This document shows, piece after piece, positions 18,639 to 27,263 of a stretch of DNA of 64,000 bases. Position numbers and translations under genes: made by a program. The number at the start of each line of letters is the position of its first letter. Position 1 is the first letter of the stretch. Origin of the DNA: Opitutaceae bacterium (GTDB taxonomy: Bacteria; Verrucomicrobiota; Verrucomicrobiia; Opitutales; Opitutaceae); contig PLTZ01000010.1 in assembly GCA_003164715.1 (NCBI GenBank), positions 31,777 to 95,776 on the forward strand, written 5' to 3'. The notes below the pieces were generated by a model that ran no database searches, was not told the DNA's origin, and saw only the letters and a program-made list of their open reading frames with translations.

Positions 18639-19784
18639 ATGCTCACCGACCCGCAATCCGGTCAAGAAGGGGCCACCCAGCCCCGCCGAGTCCTCGTCGT
18701 CGACGACGAGTACGGCCCCCGCGAGTCCATCGCCTACACGCTGGCGACGTCGTTCTCGGTCGAGACCGCGGAGCGGGCCGCCGAGGCGCTGAAGAAGATC
18801 AAGGACCAGAAATACCACGTCGTGGTGCTCGACATCCGGATGCCGGAGATGGACGGGATCAAGGCGCTCGAGGAGCTGCGAAAGATAGACCCGCACGTCT
18901 CGGTCATCATCCTGACGGGCTACGGGATGCTCTCGACGGCGCAGCAGGCGATAGTCGGCGGGGCCAACCAGTACATGCGCAAGCCGCCGGACGTGGCCGA
19001 GCTGATCGACGCGGTCCGCTTCCAGGCGGAGGCGGCCCAGCTGCGGCGCTCCCAGGCGAAGATGGCGAGCGACGCGATCGCGCTTAGCGGGGCCCTGAAG
19101 CATGAGATCGAGAGCAACCAGCCGCAGATCTGGCAGGCGAGGGCATCCGTCGAGCTGGTCCACGACCTCAACAATCCACTGACGGTGGTGATCGGCTACT
19201 CGGCGCTCATGGTCGAGGAGGCCCAGAAGCTCGCGCAGCAGAACGCCGATATGGGCAAGCGCATGGCCGACTATGCCGTCATCGTCGGAAAGGCGGCCGA
19301 GTACTGCCACCATCTCTCCGAGAACTGGCGCACGGCGGCCAAGAAGACCGCCGAGTTCGCGCTGATTGACCTTGTCGGGATCGCCTACGAGGTGAAGCAG
19401 GTGATCTTCTTCGGCAGCCCCACGGTCCAGATCGTGGGCCCCGCGGAGGCGTGGATCAAGGGCTCGAAGTACGCGCTGATGAGGATCTTTCAGAACGTCC
19501 TGAAGAACGCGATCGAGGCCGGTGCGACCCGGGTCGTGACGGAGTTCGCGCTCAAGGGCGACCGGGTGAACGTCTCGGTCTCCGACAACGGTCCCGGCAT
19601 GGACGAGGACCGCATCCACCGCGTCATGCACGGCGGGTTCACGAGCAAGGAGAACGGGACGGGCCTCGGGCTGAGCATCTGCCGGCACCTCACGGGCGCG
19701 CACGGCGGCGAGTTTGGGATCGAATCCAAGGCCGGCGTCGGCACGACGGTGCGCTTCTCGTTTCCCGAGGCAATAAGTACATGA
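18639..19784 (+). CDS. REC domain-histidine kinase hybrid
   Basis: A 381-residue soluble protein. Residues 17-130 form a receiver domain: acidic pair in VVDDEYGP, phospho-acceptor Asp65 (VVLDIRMPEMDG), and Lys115. A linker helix leads to a kinase core with phospho-acceptor His175 (ELVHDLNNPLTVV), an N-box near NVLKNAIEAGA, and ATP-lid glycines DNGPGMDEDRI and GTGLGLSI. This order, receiver before kinase, is typical of phosphorelay intermediates or kinases tuned by an upstream kinase. No DNA-binding output is attached. It starts at ATG 18639 (TTG 18636 adjacent) and is 25 bases upstream of the FAD oxidoreductase gene, so it is likely the first gene of the six-gene operon. Confidence 0.87.
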   Translation: MLTDPQSGQEGATQPRRVLVVDDEYGPRESIAYTLATSFSVETAERAAEALKKIKDQKYHVVVLDIRMPEMDGIKALEELRKIDPHVSVIILTGYGMLSTAQQAIVGGANQYMRKPPDVAELIDAVRFQAEAAQLRRSQAKMASDAIALSGALKHEIESNQPQIWQARASVELVHDLNNPLTVVIGYSALMVEEAQKLAQQNADMGKRMADYAVIVGKAAEYCHHLSENWRTAAKKTAEFALIDLVGIAYEVKQVIFFGSPTVQIVGPAEAWIKGSKYALMRIFQNVLKNAIEAGATRVVTEFALKGDRVNVSVSDNGPGMDEDRIHRVMHGGFTSKENGTGLGLSICRHLTGAHGGEFGIESKAGVGTTVRFSFPEAIST

Positions 19785-19809
19785 CTGATCCATCGAACCC
19801 CGATCAGGC

Positions 19810-21285
19810 ATGGGTGACGCCAAAGTGACTGAGGGAACAGAGTGCTCTTGGCCCGCCCGATTCGGAACGTGGGCTGAGCGTGCACCTGATGCCAAGGCCC
19901 TCTGCAGGACGGTTCGGGAGGTGCCATGGAGGCTCAGGCCGCCGACGGTCCAAGATGTGGGGAGCGTGATCAAGGAGGCGTACGCCAACCGCACATCCCT
20001 GTGGCCAGTCAGCAGGGGCTGCAACTGGGGTTACGGCTCCCACCTGCCGGTGCGAAACGGCTCGGTGATCCTCGACCTAAGCAAACTCGACGCGATTGGC
20101 GACCTCGACCGCGCCTCGCTAAGCGTGAGGATAGAGCCGGGCGTTACCCAGGCCTCCCTTTACCAATACCTGTCGAAGAATGCGCCCGACCTCGCCTTTA
20201 ACGTGACGGGGGCGGGCCTTGAGACCAGCGTGCTCGGCAACGCGCTGGAGCGCGGCATTGGCTACAACGGAGAGAAGGACAGGGACCTGTACGCGTTGGA
20301 GGTGCTCCTTCCAGACGGCACCTCGTTCGCTCCAGTGGCGGGCCTTAATCACAAGGCGAGGCCCAGTCCCGCGGGGCTGGCCACCGACTTTCTCTTTTTC
20401 CAGAGCAATTTCGGGGTAGTGGTGGGGGCGCGCATCAGGCTTAGGATCCGGCAGCAGGCCGAGGACGCCATCGTCATCCAAGGACCGCTGGATTCGGTGA
20501 TCCTGACACTGAAGCGGGCCTACGAGCAGCAGCTGATCACAAACCCCACCCATGTCGCCGAACCCGGCAGGGCGCATCGTCTCGGCTACGGTCTCCTCCG
20601 GACCTTGTGGCAGCGCAGCCCGACTCCCGAGGAGGTGAGCCTATGCTTTCCGGAGCAGAATTCCTACTCGGGAATTGTGGCGATTTACGGTCGACGAAAG
20701 GTGGTGAATGCGGCCTGGCGGGAGATGAAACGTCTCAGCGAAAAGGGGGTCAGCCTTTCCCGCGGCAATACGCGCATGCTGGCCCTTGCGGCGACCTGGC
20801 TCGGCAGGATTGGCGCAAGCAACAAGGCGACCCGCATGAGGGCCCTAAGGCCGATCCTCGGACTAACCCTAGGTGAGCCCAGCGACGCAGGGCTAGCCTC
20901 CCTCGATGGCTTCGAGGGAGGGAATCCGGACCATGCCGACTGCGGCGCAATCTACGGAAACGCAGTCTCATCGCTTGGACCGGAGAACGCAAAGCGCGCG
21001 TGTGCGATCGTGCGCAACCAGTGGAAGGATTCCGCGTTCACCTGGATCTTCGTCGACAACCGATGCATGATCACGGTCTACACCCTGCATTTCTCCGACG
21101 CCGAGTCCGGCGCAGCCCACGAGGCCAATCGCTCCATTGTGAGGGACCTCAGGGCCGCGGGCTTCCCGCAGTACCGGCTCGGGGTGGACACCGTTCAGGC
21201 CGCCGGTGCTGAAGGGTTGGTTCGCCGCATCAAGAACGCTTTCGATCCGCTGGGCTTGATCGCACCCGGTCATTACGAATCGTGA
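19810..21285 (+). CDS. FAD-linked oxidoreductase (PCMH-type)
   Basis: A 491-residue flavoprotein of the vanillyl-alcohol oxidase/p-cresol methylhydroxylase superfamily. The FAD-binding PCMH domain covers about residues 40-220: VSRGCNWGYGSHLP near 67 replaces the usual pyrophosphate loop, and EPGVTQASLYQYL near 109 and NVTGAGLETSVLGNALERGIG-like residues near 130-150 follow. The C-terminus ends FDPLGLIAPGHY, the family's usual finish. These enzymes oxidise phenolic, alcohol or aldehyde groups with O2 or a cytochrome acceptor; the substrate here is unknown. No signal peptide, so cytoplasmic. TGATG overlap with the ketosynthase gene implies coupling. Base composition is noticeably less GC-rich than genes outside the operon. 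Confidence 0.82.
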   Translation: MGDAKVTEGTECSWPARFGTWAERAPDAKALCRTVREVPWRLRPPTVQDVGSVIKEAYANRTSLWPVSRGCNWGYGSHLPVRNGSVILDLSKLDAIGDLDRASLSVRIEPGVTQASLYQYLSKNAPDLAFNVTGAGLETSVLGNALERGIGYNGEKDRDLYALEVLLPDGTSFAPVAGLNHKARPSPAGLATDFLFFQSNFGVVVGARIRLRIRQQAEDAIVIQGPLDSVILTLKRAYEQQLITNPTHVAEPGRAHRLGYGLLRTLWQRSPTPEEVSLCFPEQNSYSGIVAIYGRRKVVNAAWREMKRLSEKGVSLSRGNTRMLALAATWLGRIGASNKATRMRALRPILGLTLGEPSDAGLASLDGFEGGNPDHADCGAIYGNAVSSLGPENAKRACAIVRNQWKDSAFTWIFVDNRCMITVYTLHFSDAESGAAHEANRSIVRDLRAAGFPQYRLGVDTVQAAGAEGLVRRIKNAFDPLGLIAPGHYES

Positions 21286-22490
21286 TGAATCGCCGTGTAA
21301 AAATCACAGGTTTGGGGCCGGTAACCCCTGCCGGCATCGGCAAGGAGAACTTCTTTGTGGGAATCAACGAACCGAAGAGCCGGGTCAGCGAGGTCATACG
21401 ATTCGAGAAGAAAGGCGGCCCGTTTGTTGCCGCGCAGATTCTGGGATTTGATCTCGACAATTGGAACCATGGAGCGGGAAACACCAAGAGAATCCCGCGC
21501 CAAACGCAGTTTGCCATCGCCGGATGCCTTCTTGCTCTTGCCGATGCAGGGATCCCACTTGAGGCCCTGCAGGATTTGGACCCGGTGGTCGTGAATGGGA
21601 GCGCTTTCCCCGACCCGGACCTAACTTATCGAACGGTGGCAGGGGTTGTCACCAAAGGGCCACGGTTTGCCGTTCCAGCTGCGATTGTTGACGCCGGCCC
21701 GAGCGCGATCACGGCTTCGTTGGCTAGACTACTGAGGACACGGTGCCGCACCATAGCCATCCAAAGCGCGTGTTGTGCCGGCATGGACGCCGTTGGGCAC
21801 GGAGCGCAGATGATCGCGAGCGGTCAGGCCGATATCGCCATCTGCTGCGGAACGGATGCCCCCGTTTTCCACCAGCCGATGGTTGAATTCGGGATGATTA
21901 AGCTCTCTCCGCGGAATGCTCGGAGCCCTCATGAGATGGGCCGTCCCTTCGACCTTTGGCGCAATTCAGGAGTGCTTGGCGAGGGCGGCTGCGTGGTGAT
22001 TTTGGAGGCCGAAGACAGCCCTCGGCCAGCCTACGCTTGGATAGAAGGCTACGCCTATAGCAATGACGAAGCAGGCCTTTCAGGTAATGGTTTGGCGGCG
22101 ACCATCAGGATGGCGCTGGCAAATGCGCGGTGTCAGCCCTCCCGCGTGGATTTGATAAACGCATGGGGTCCGGGACATACCGAGATCGATGCCGTAGAGG
22201 CTGATTGCCTATGCAAGTTCTTTGGCGAACGAGTGAGCACCATACCGGCCGTTTCGATCAAAGGAGCTATTGGCAATCCCTTGGCTGCGGCGGGAAGCAT
22301 CCAGATTGCCAGCGCCGCGCTTTCGCTAAGGACAGGGCGAGTGCCGCCGACCGTCAACTGGGAGACTCCCGACCCTGAATGCCCGTTAAACCTCAGCGGA
22401 AGCGCTCGTGACGTGGGCTGCTCGGTCGCGCTAGTGAATGCCCATGGCCTTGGTGGCACCAACGCTTCGATGGTGCTCTACCGCGAATGA
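21285..22490 (+). CDS. Ketosynthase-like protein lacking both catalytic histidines
   Basis: A 401-residue thiolase-fold protein close in length and layout to FabF-type ketosynthases. The nucleophile elbow SACCAGMDAVGH puts Cys163 where FabF has its active-site cysteine. The two histidines that drive decarboxylative condensation are absent: the usual NAHGT is NAWGPGH (Trp294), and the usual GH after the conserved Lys is GN (Lys326, Asn331). The gate loop that is normally GFGGTN reads HGLGGTN. The fold-defining PFD and GEGG segments are retained. It is therefore unlikely to be a normal condensing enzyme; it may be an acyltransferase, a binding scaffold, or use the shifted His298. ATG 21285 overlaps the upstream stop; the end overlaps the kinase gene by ATGA. 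Confidence 0.8.
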   Translation: MNRRVKITGLGPVTPAGIGKENFFVGINEPKSRVSEVIRFEKKGGPFVAAQILGFDLDNWNHGAGNTKRIPRQTQFAIAGCLLALADAGIPLEALQDLDPVVVNGSAFPDPDLTYRTVAGVVTKGPRFAVPAAIVDAGPSAITASLARLLRTRCRTIAIQSACCAGMDAVGHGAQMIASGQADIAICCGTDAPVFHQPMVEFGMIKLSPRNARSPHEMGRPFDLWRNSGVLGEGGCVVILEAEDSPRPAYAWIEGYAYSNDEAGLSGNGLAATIRMALANARCQPSRVDLINAWGPGHTEIDAVEADCLCKFFGERVSTIPAVSIKGAIGNPLAAAGSIQIASAALSLRTGRVPPTVNWETPDPECPLNLSGSARDVGCSVALVNAHGLGGTNASMVLYRE

Positions 22491-24493
22491 ACCCGTCTAA
22501 CGTCATTGCGTTCGTGGCCAGCCTAGGGGTGGGGTGCGGGATCCTCTATGCAAATCCTAAGCGGGCGATAAATAGGGCGTTTTTCCTGGCATCATTGGTG
22601 GTGACCTCATGGCTCCTTAGCCTCACCTGGCTCACGGATCCAGCCACTCCCAATCCCGTGCTTTGGCTACGGATCGCCGGCGCGATTGGATCATTCATAC
22701 CCTTCATGCTCTGGATCATTAAGGACTGCGCGAAGGGAGCTGATTTTGGTTGGGCGCAACTGCGGCGCGGATGGGCTTGGCTGGTCATAGCTGTGCTGAT
22801 GGTTGCACTCTGTTTCTCATCGTCGTTCATCCCCGCGGAGTCTACTCGCGAGCATCACCTTAGGGGCTACGGTTGGAGCGTCTTTGCCATCGTAAACAGC
22901 GCTGCCTACCTGCTGCTCCTGATACAGGCCATTATCGACCTTCGATCCTGCGAAGGAATCCAAAAGATCGAGATGCAGACGCTGCTCTTCGGCGGCACGG
23001 CCGCCGGAATTGTAGCGATAGGGCTAACGACGCTCGGCCCAATCTTTGCCGTCACAACGCTATCGAGCCTGCTCCCCATGGTCATCACGGCCTTTTATGC
23101 GTTTACCGCATGGGCGATCACAACCCAGAAGGTCTTGGATTCGCGGCACCTTTTTCGCACGGGGCTGCGAATAGGGCTATCGATTGGTGCCATTTCCGGA
23201 ATCATTGTGTTTGCATTGGAAATAAAGGCAGACCTTCTGCCGAGGGCCGTCGTGGTGATACTTTGCGCCACGGTAATCACGCTGGTTTTTGACCAGTTTA
23301 ACCTAAGAATAGTTAAGGCCACGCTTTTGGGGGGCGACAGGAAGGGCGACGGGGTGCGACGCACCATCCAGGCTGCGGGCAGGGACGAGTTCGACCGCGA
23401 CATTCTTGTGAGAAAATTCGGCGAAATCCTGGGGGCTTGGGCACGATCCGAGAGCGCCTCATTCCTCCAGTTGACAAAGGATAACTACGCAGAAGGCGAA
23501 ATGAAGCTTCCTCTCACAAGCCAGGGATGCAAGGAGTTGCTATCTGCAACTTGGGTGACACCCGAGAGCCTGCTCCGTAAGAGGGAGGCGGGGGGGCGCA
23601 GCGAGCTGGCCGCGTTCATGAAGGAGTTCAGACTGGGCGTCTTGGTGAGCGCACCGAACGACGCCGGCCGCGCACCGTTCATTTTGGCTTTAAGGGTGAG
23701 GCGAGACCGCAGCCCCTTCACCTGGTCGGAGATCAAGCTCTTGCAGGAGTGTGCGACCCTAATTGAGAACACGCTTTCCCGAATTAGCCTTACCCAGCAG
23801 GCGCGCGAATTTGAGCAGCTGCGTACGGCTGGCCTGTTGGGGGCGAGCCTGGCCCACGAGATACGTAACCCGCTGGTAACCCTTAAGACGATCGCCCAGT
23901 CCGCAAAGGCGCGCTACAACGATCCCGAATTCCGGAGGCTCCTGATAGAGCTCGTGCCGGCAGAGATCGAGAGGATCGAGGGCCTTGTGAGCGGGCTGAT
24001 GGACCTGGGACGCCCGCAGTACCCGCATTTCGAGAACATAGGCCTAAATGAGGTTGTCGAAACCAGCGTGAAACTGGTGCGGCCCAAGGCGCAGGACGAG
24101 TCCGTGGTCCTAACCTGCGAACTGGCGGCCTCACCCGACGCGATCAACGCGGACAGGGCCTCGATACGCCAGATCATCCTCAACCTGGTCATGAACGCCA
24201 TACAGGCTGTGACGGAGACCGAGGGCCGTCGCGAGGTCTGGGTTCGTACGTCGTGCGTCGCCGATTCCCTTGTCTTGGAGGTTTCTGACAACGGCCCGGG
24301 GATGCCCGAGGACATGCGGGACCGGCTATTTCAGCCCTTTACGACCAGCAACAAAACCAGTGGTATCGGTCTGGGACTAGCTATCACTGCGGATCTTGTA
24401 AAACTCCACCATGGCCAAATAATATTGGTAGAGGGCCATGGCGTAGGCACAACGTTTCGGGTAACCCTTCCATGTCAGCAACCTTCATTCTAA
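22487..24493 (+). CDS. Membrane sensor histidine kinase with 7TM-like N-terminus
   Basis: A 668-residue kinase. The first ~290 residues hold eight or so hydrophobic segments resembling the 7TM histidine-kinase input domain seen in PrsK-type kinases. A GAF-like region (about 300-440) follows, then a DHp helix with His457 (LAHEIRNPLVTLKT) and an HATPase domain with N-box LNLVMNAIQAV, DNGPGMPEDMRDRLFQPF and GIGLGLAI, all intact. It should be an active membrane kinase sensing a ligand in or near the membrane. The start overlaps the ketosynthase stop by ATGA and the end overlaps the next gene by 22 bases. No receiver or output domain is attached. The ligand is unknown; a product of the neighbouring enzymes is one possibility. 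Confidence 0.87.
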   Translation: MNPSNVIAFVASLGVGCGILYANPKRAINRAFFLASLVVTSWLLSLTWLTDPATPNPVLWLRIAGAIGSFIPFMLWIIKDCAKGADFGWAQLRRGWAWLVIAVLMVALCFSSSFIPAESTREHHLRGYGWSVFAIVNSAAYLLLLIQAIIDLRSCEGIQKIEMQTLLFGGTAAGIVAIGLTTLGPIFAVTTLSSLLPMVITAFYAFTAWAITTQKVLDSRHLFRTGLRIGLSIGAISGIIVFALEIKADLLPRAVVVILCATVITLVFDQFNLRIVKATLLGGDRKGDGVRRTIQAAGRDEFDRDILVRKFGEILGAWARSESASFLQLTKDNYAEGEMKLPLTSQGCKELLSATWVTPESLLRKREAGGRSELAAFMKEFRLGVLVSAPNDAGRAPFILALRVRRDRSPFTWSEIKLLQECATLIENTLSRISLTQQAREFEQLRTAGLLGASLAHEIRNPLVTLKTIAQSAKARYNDPEFRRLLIELVPAEIERIEGLVSGLMDLGRPQYPHFENIGLNEVVETSVKLVRPKAQDESVVLTCELAASPDAINADRASIRQIILNLVMNAIQAVTETEGRREVWVRTSCVADSLVLEVSDNGPGMPEDMRDRLFQPFTTSNKTSGIGLGLAITADLVKLHHGQIILVEGHGVGTTFRVTLPCQQPSF

Positions 24494-26385
24494 CGACCCA
24501 GGACCTGGAGCTCGCAGCCGAATGGGCCCGCCAGCTGCCGGAGCCCCCTCTTGCGATTGCCGGCGGGGACGTGCTGTCGCGAGAACTGCTCAGGCCGGGG
24601 GCGCGGGTCTGGATCCGGGATGTCCGCGACGCAGAGGGGCATTTCCCGGCTCATCCTGACACGGTGTTGATTACTGTGGGGGAACCCAGGAGCCTGCCCT
24701 TCGAGGAGGAGAAGGCCAACCGCGCAACGACTTACTGCCTCTCGTACGAGGAGAGCCGCACGCAGCTTCGGCGACTTGCCCCGCTCGCGGCGGAACTGGC
24801 GCAGAACAGGGCGGTCGTGACCGTGCTGCAGGATCGATCCAAGCGGGTGGACCAAGCGACGACCGATCCGTTTGAATCGGTGAGGCGCGGGGGGGACGAC
24901 CTGGAATTTCTGGCGGCGGCCATCGACCATCTCGACGACAGGGTCCGCATCATCGATGAATTTCGCAGGGGTGTCCGCTCCCGGATTCGTTCCTCTAAGG
25001 TCGCCGTCTTCCTGCGCGAGGGTAAGCGTTACGTCGCCGAGACTGAAGGGTGGGAGTGCTCCCAAGGGCACGATCTTGTGCGCTGGCTCCAGGAGCATGC
25101 GGCCATCGTGGACCCGTCGACCCTGGACAGCGTCGAGAATGCGGCCACCGAAGCTGCGATCCGCCAAAAGCTTGGAGAATGGAATTCCCGGCTCCTCGTT
25201 CCGCTCGAGGTCCACGGCTCGCTGGAGGGATGGGTTGTGTTCGGGCCCAGGGCGGACGGAAGGTCCTATTCCGGGGCGGACAGGGACGACGCGCTAATGA
25301 TGGTCAGGCTCTTCTCGCGACTCCTGGGACAGCACCGTATGCTTCAGAAGGCCATGGTCGTGCAGAGGAATGTCTCCTTGCTCCAGAAATTTGGCCCGAA
25401 GTTCTGCGTGATCGGGGCCTCGGGAAAGACGGAGGAGACGCTTCCGGTCGAGGCGCGCGAGATGGCGGCCATCGCGCTGCGCGAGGGCAAGCGTATCGAG
25501 CGCGAATACGGAACGATACGCGTTGCAGCGGGACCTATCCCGGGGGCGGGCGGGTGCTGGGTCTGGTGGGACGAGTCGGCGATGACGGCTGAGTCGACGG
25601 CACAGAAGAGGGAGGCCGAGCGCCACCAGATCTTAAACGACCTGGGGATCATGATCTCACATGAACTCGCAAACGCCATGTTCTCGGTGAGCACCTATTT
25701 CCAGCACCTGAAGCGCCAGCGGGCCCCCGAGGACGCCGTCCATCCCCTCATTGAGCGTGTGGGCAAGGACATGGAGCGAATGAAGGCGATGCCCCATTTG
25801 CTGAGCACGCTCTACGAGATGTCGAAGCTGCCCACGAGCCCGGTGGACATGAAGCGGGTGGTGCAGTACGTGGCTAAGGAGTCGGGGGGCACTGCCAACA
25901 CGCCCGAGAACGGACCCGTCATCTGGGGGCACGAGAAGAACCTGCAGGATGCTCTCCTTTGGCTCTGCCGCGAGATTCTTGAGACAAAGGACACGATGGA
26001 ACCGGTCACGCGGGAGGCCAAGATCGCCATCTCGCTGCAGCAGAGGCGCCGGGGCGACGAATCGATATGCCTGGTGACTATTTCCTATCCTGGGCTTAGG
26101 ATGGACCAAATCAAGGTGGGGGAGGCTACGACGACGGAGGAATACCCCACGGTTCCGGTCTATCTCGCACGCGAGGTGATCCGCTTCCACTTTGGCACGA
26201 TTCACGTGGGGCAGGGGCTCGATGGTCCGGAGCTGATGATTGCGCTTAAATCCAGGCGCGTGAATGCGATTGCCGAGGTCAACACCCCCGCAAAGAAGCT
26301 GGGCGAATCGGACTTGGCCTCCCCATTTGGGCCCGTGGGCGGCGTATCGCCGGCCGGCCCAGAGGAATTCCCGGCGTCGGCATGA
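24472..26385 (+). CDS. GAF-like protein with degenerate histidine-kinase core
   Basis: A 637-residue soluble protein with three regions. The N-terminal ~130 residues (MSATFILTTQDLE start) look receiver-like but lack the acidic pocket. Residues ~150-290 resemble a GAF domain. A DHp-type helix follows with His397 in MISHELANAMFSV. After that the ATP-binding part is eroded: KNLQDALLWLCREIL takes the N-box position without the Asn, and no DxGxG or GxGxG lid is visible before the final FHFGTIHVGQGL strand. It may be a phosphotransfer partner or pseudokinase that docks to another kinase of the operon. Overlaps the membrane kinase by 22 bases and the nucleotidyltransferase by ATGA. Confidence 0.65.
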   Translation: MSATFILTTQDLELAAEWARQLPEPPLAIAGGDVLSRELLRPGARVWIRDVRDAEGHFPAHPDTVLITVGEPRSLPFEEEKANRATTYCLSYEESRTQLRRLAPLAAELAQNRAVVTVLQDRSKRVDQATTDPFESVRRGGDDLEFLAAAIDHLDDRVRIIDEFRRGVRSRIRSSKVAVFLREGKRYVAETEGWECSQGHDLVRWLQEHAAIVDPSTLDSVENAATEAAIRQKLGEWNSRLLVPLEVHGSLEGWVVFGPRADGRSYSGADRDDALMMVRLFSRLLGQHRMLQKAMVVQRNVSLLQKFGPKFCVIGASGKTEETLPVEAREMAAIALREGKRIEREYGTIRVAAGPIPGAGGCWVWWDESAMTAESTAQKREAERHQILNDLGIMISHELANAMFSVSTYFQHLKRQRAPEDAVHPLIERVGKDMERMKAMPHLLSTLYEMSKLPTSPVDMKRVVQYVAKESGGTANTPENGPVIWGHEKNLQDALLWLCREILETKDTMEPVTREAKIAISLQQRRRGDESICLVTISYPGLRMDQIKVGEATTTEEYPTVPVYLAREVIRFHFGTIHVGQGLDGPELMIALKSRRVNAIAEVNTPAKKLGESDLASPFGPVGGVSPAGPEEFPASA

Positions 26386-27263
26386 GCGGCGAGTCTGACG
26401 GTTGGAACGAGTCCGTTTGCAAATGGGCGCAGTCCAGACCGGACATCCGCGCCCTGATACAGATTGGGTCGAGGGTGCAGGCCGGGGCGCGGGTCGACGC
26501 ATGGTCTGACTACGACTACCACCTTGTCACGTCGAGACCGGCGCTCTACCGGGATGGCTCCTTCACCCGCGAAATCGGCAAATGCTGGGTCTCGGGAACG
26601 CAGATTGCCTTCGGAAACGCCGTGAAGGTGACCGCGATCTATGAAGGGGCCCTAGAGGCAGACTTTGTCGTCCTTAGCAGCATGGACATGCGGATCGTGT
26701 TGGCTGCGATGAGGTGGCCCTCCACGGCCCGGTTCTGGCCCAGAGTGCTCCGGGCCGGGGTCGAGAGCTTCAGCATCGTAGCGGCGCCGGGCTGGCGGGT
26801 GATCAAGGGCGGGCAAAAGTGGGAGCGCCGGTATTCGCGGGTGCGACCGCAGCGGTCGGTGCTCACGCAGGCGCAGCACGGAGAGCTCTGCGGCGAATTC
26901 TGGACGCAGCTGGTATGGGCGGCAAAAAAGGCTCAGCGTGGGGAACTCCGGGCGAGCCAGCGCGCGCTGCATGTCCACCTGGTTGAAAACACCCTGAGGA
27001 TGCTCCAGGAGCAGGCGCTCCTTGAGGGACGAAAGGCCCACCCGCTCGGACGCCGGGCCGAGGGCTGGCTGACGGCCGAGCAGCTGGCTGGAACCGAGAT
27101 CGAATCGGTCCCGAGCGCCCCAGACCTGCTAGCCGCGCTCGATAGGATCGCGGGGACTTTCGCCTCCTCCTCAGCCGCGGTGGCTGCCATCCGCGGATGG
27201 AAAGCTCCGAGGCCAGACGAGGTGCTCGCCTGGCTCAGCTCGATTGGAAAAGCTCGGCAATGA
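26382..27263 (+). CDS. AadK-like nucleotidyltransferase
   Basis: A 293-residue protein of the aminoglycoside 6-adenylyltransferase-like nucleotidyltransferase family. The catalytic core is visible at the N-terminus: GSRVQAGARVDAWSDYDY with Gly29-Ser30 and the metal-binding Asp43/Asp45, and a later EADFVVL strand (about 90-96) that would supply the third acidic residue. The C-terminal half is helical, as in AadK/AadE, where it forms the aminoglycoside site. Drug resistance is one possible role, but its place as the last coupled gene of a signalling-like operon suggests it modifies a protein or small molecule made there. Its 3' end overlaps the convergent ABC gene by 29 bases. Confidence 0.72.
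   Translation: MSGESDGWNESVCKWAQSRPDIRALIQIGSRVQAGARVDAWSDYDYHLVTSRPALYRDGSFTREIGKCWVSGTQIAFGNAVKVTAIYEGALEADFVVLSSMDMRIVLAAMRWPSTARFWPRVLRAGVESFSIVAAPGWRVIKGGQKWERRYSRVRPQRSVLTQAQHGELCGEFWTQLVWAAKKAQRGELRASQRALHVHLVENTLRMLQEQALLEGRKAHPLGRRAEGWLTAEQLAGTEIESVPSAPDLLAALDRIAGTFASSSAAVAAIRGWKAPRPDEVLAWLSSIGKARQ

Noticed and set aside
18639..27263. Known anti-phage defence system
   Set aside because: No nuclease, helicase, toxin or protease effector is visible and the kinases are of two-component type, so defence was not claimed.
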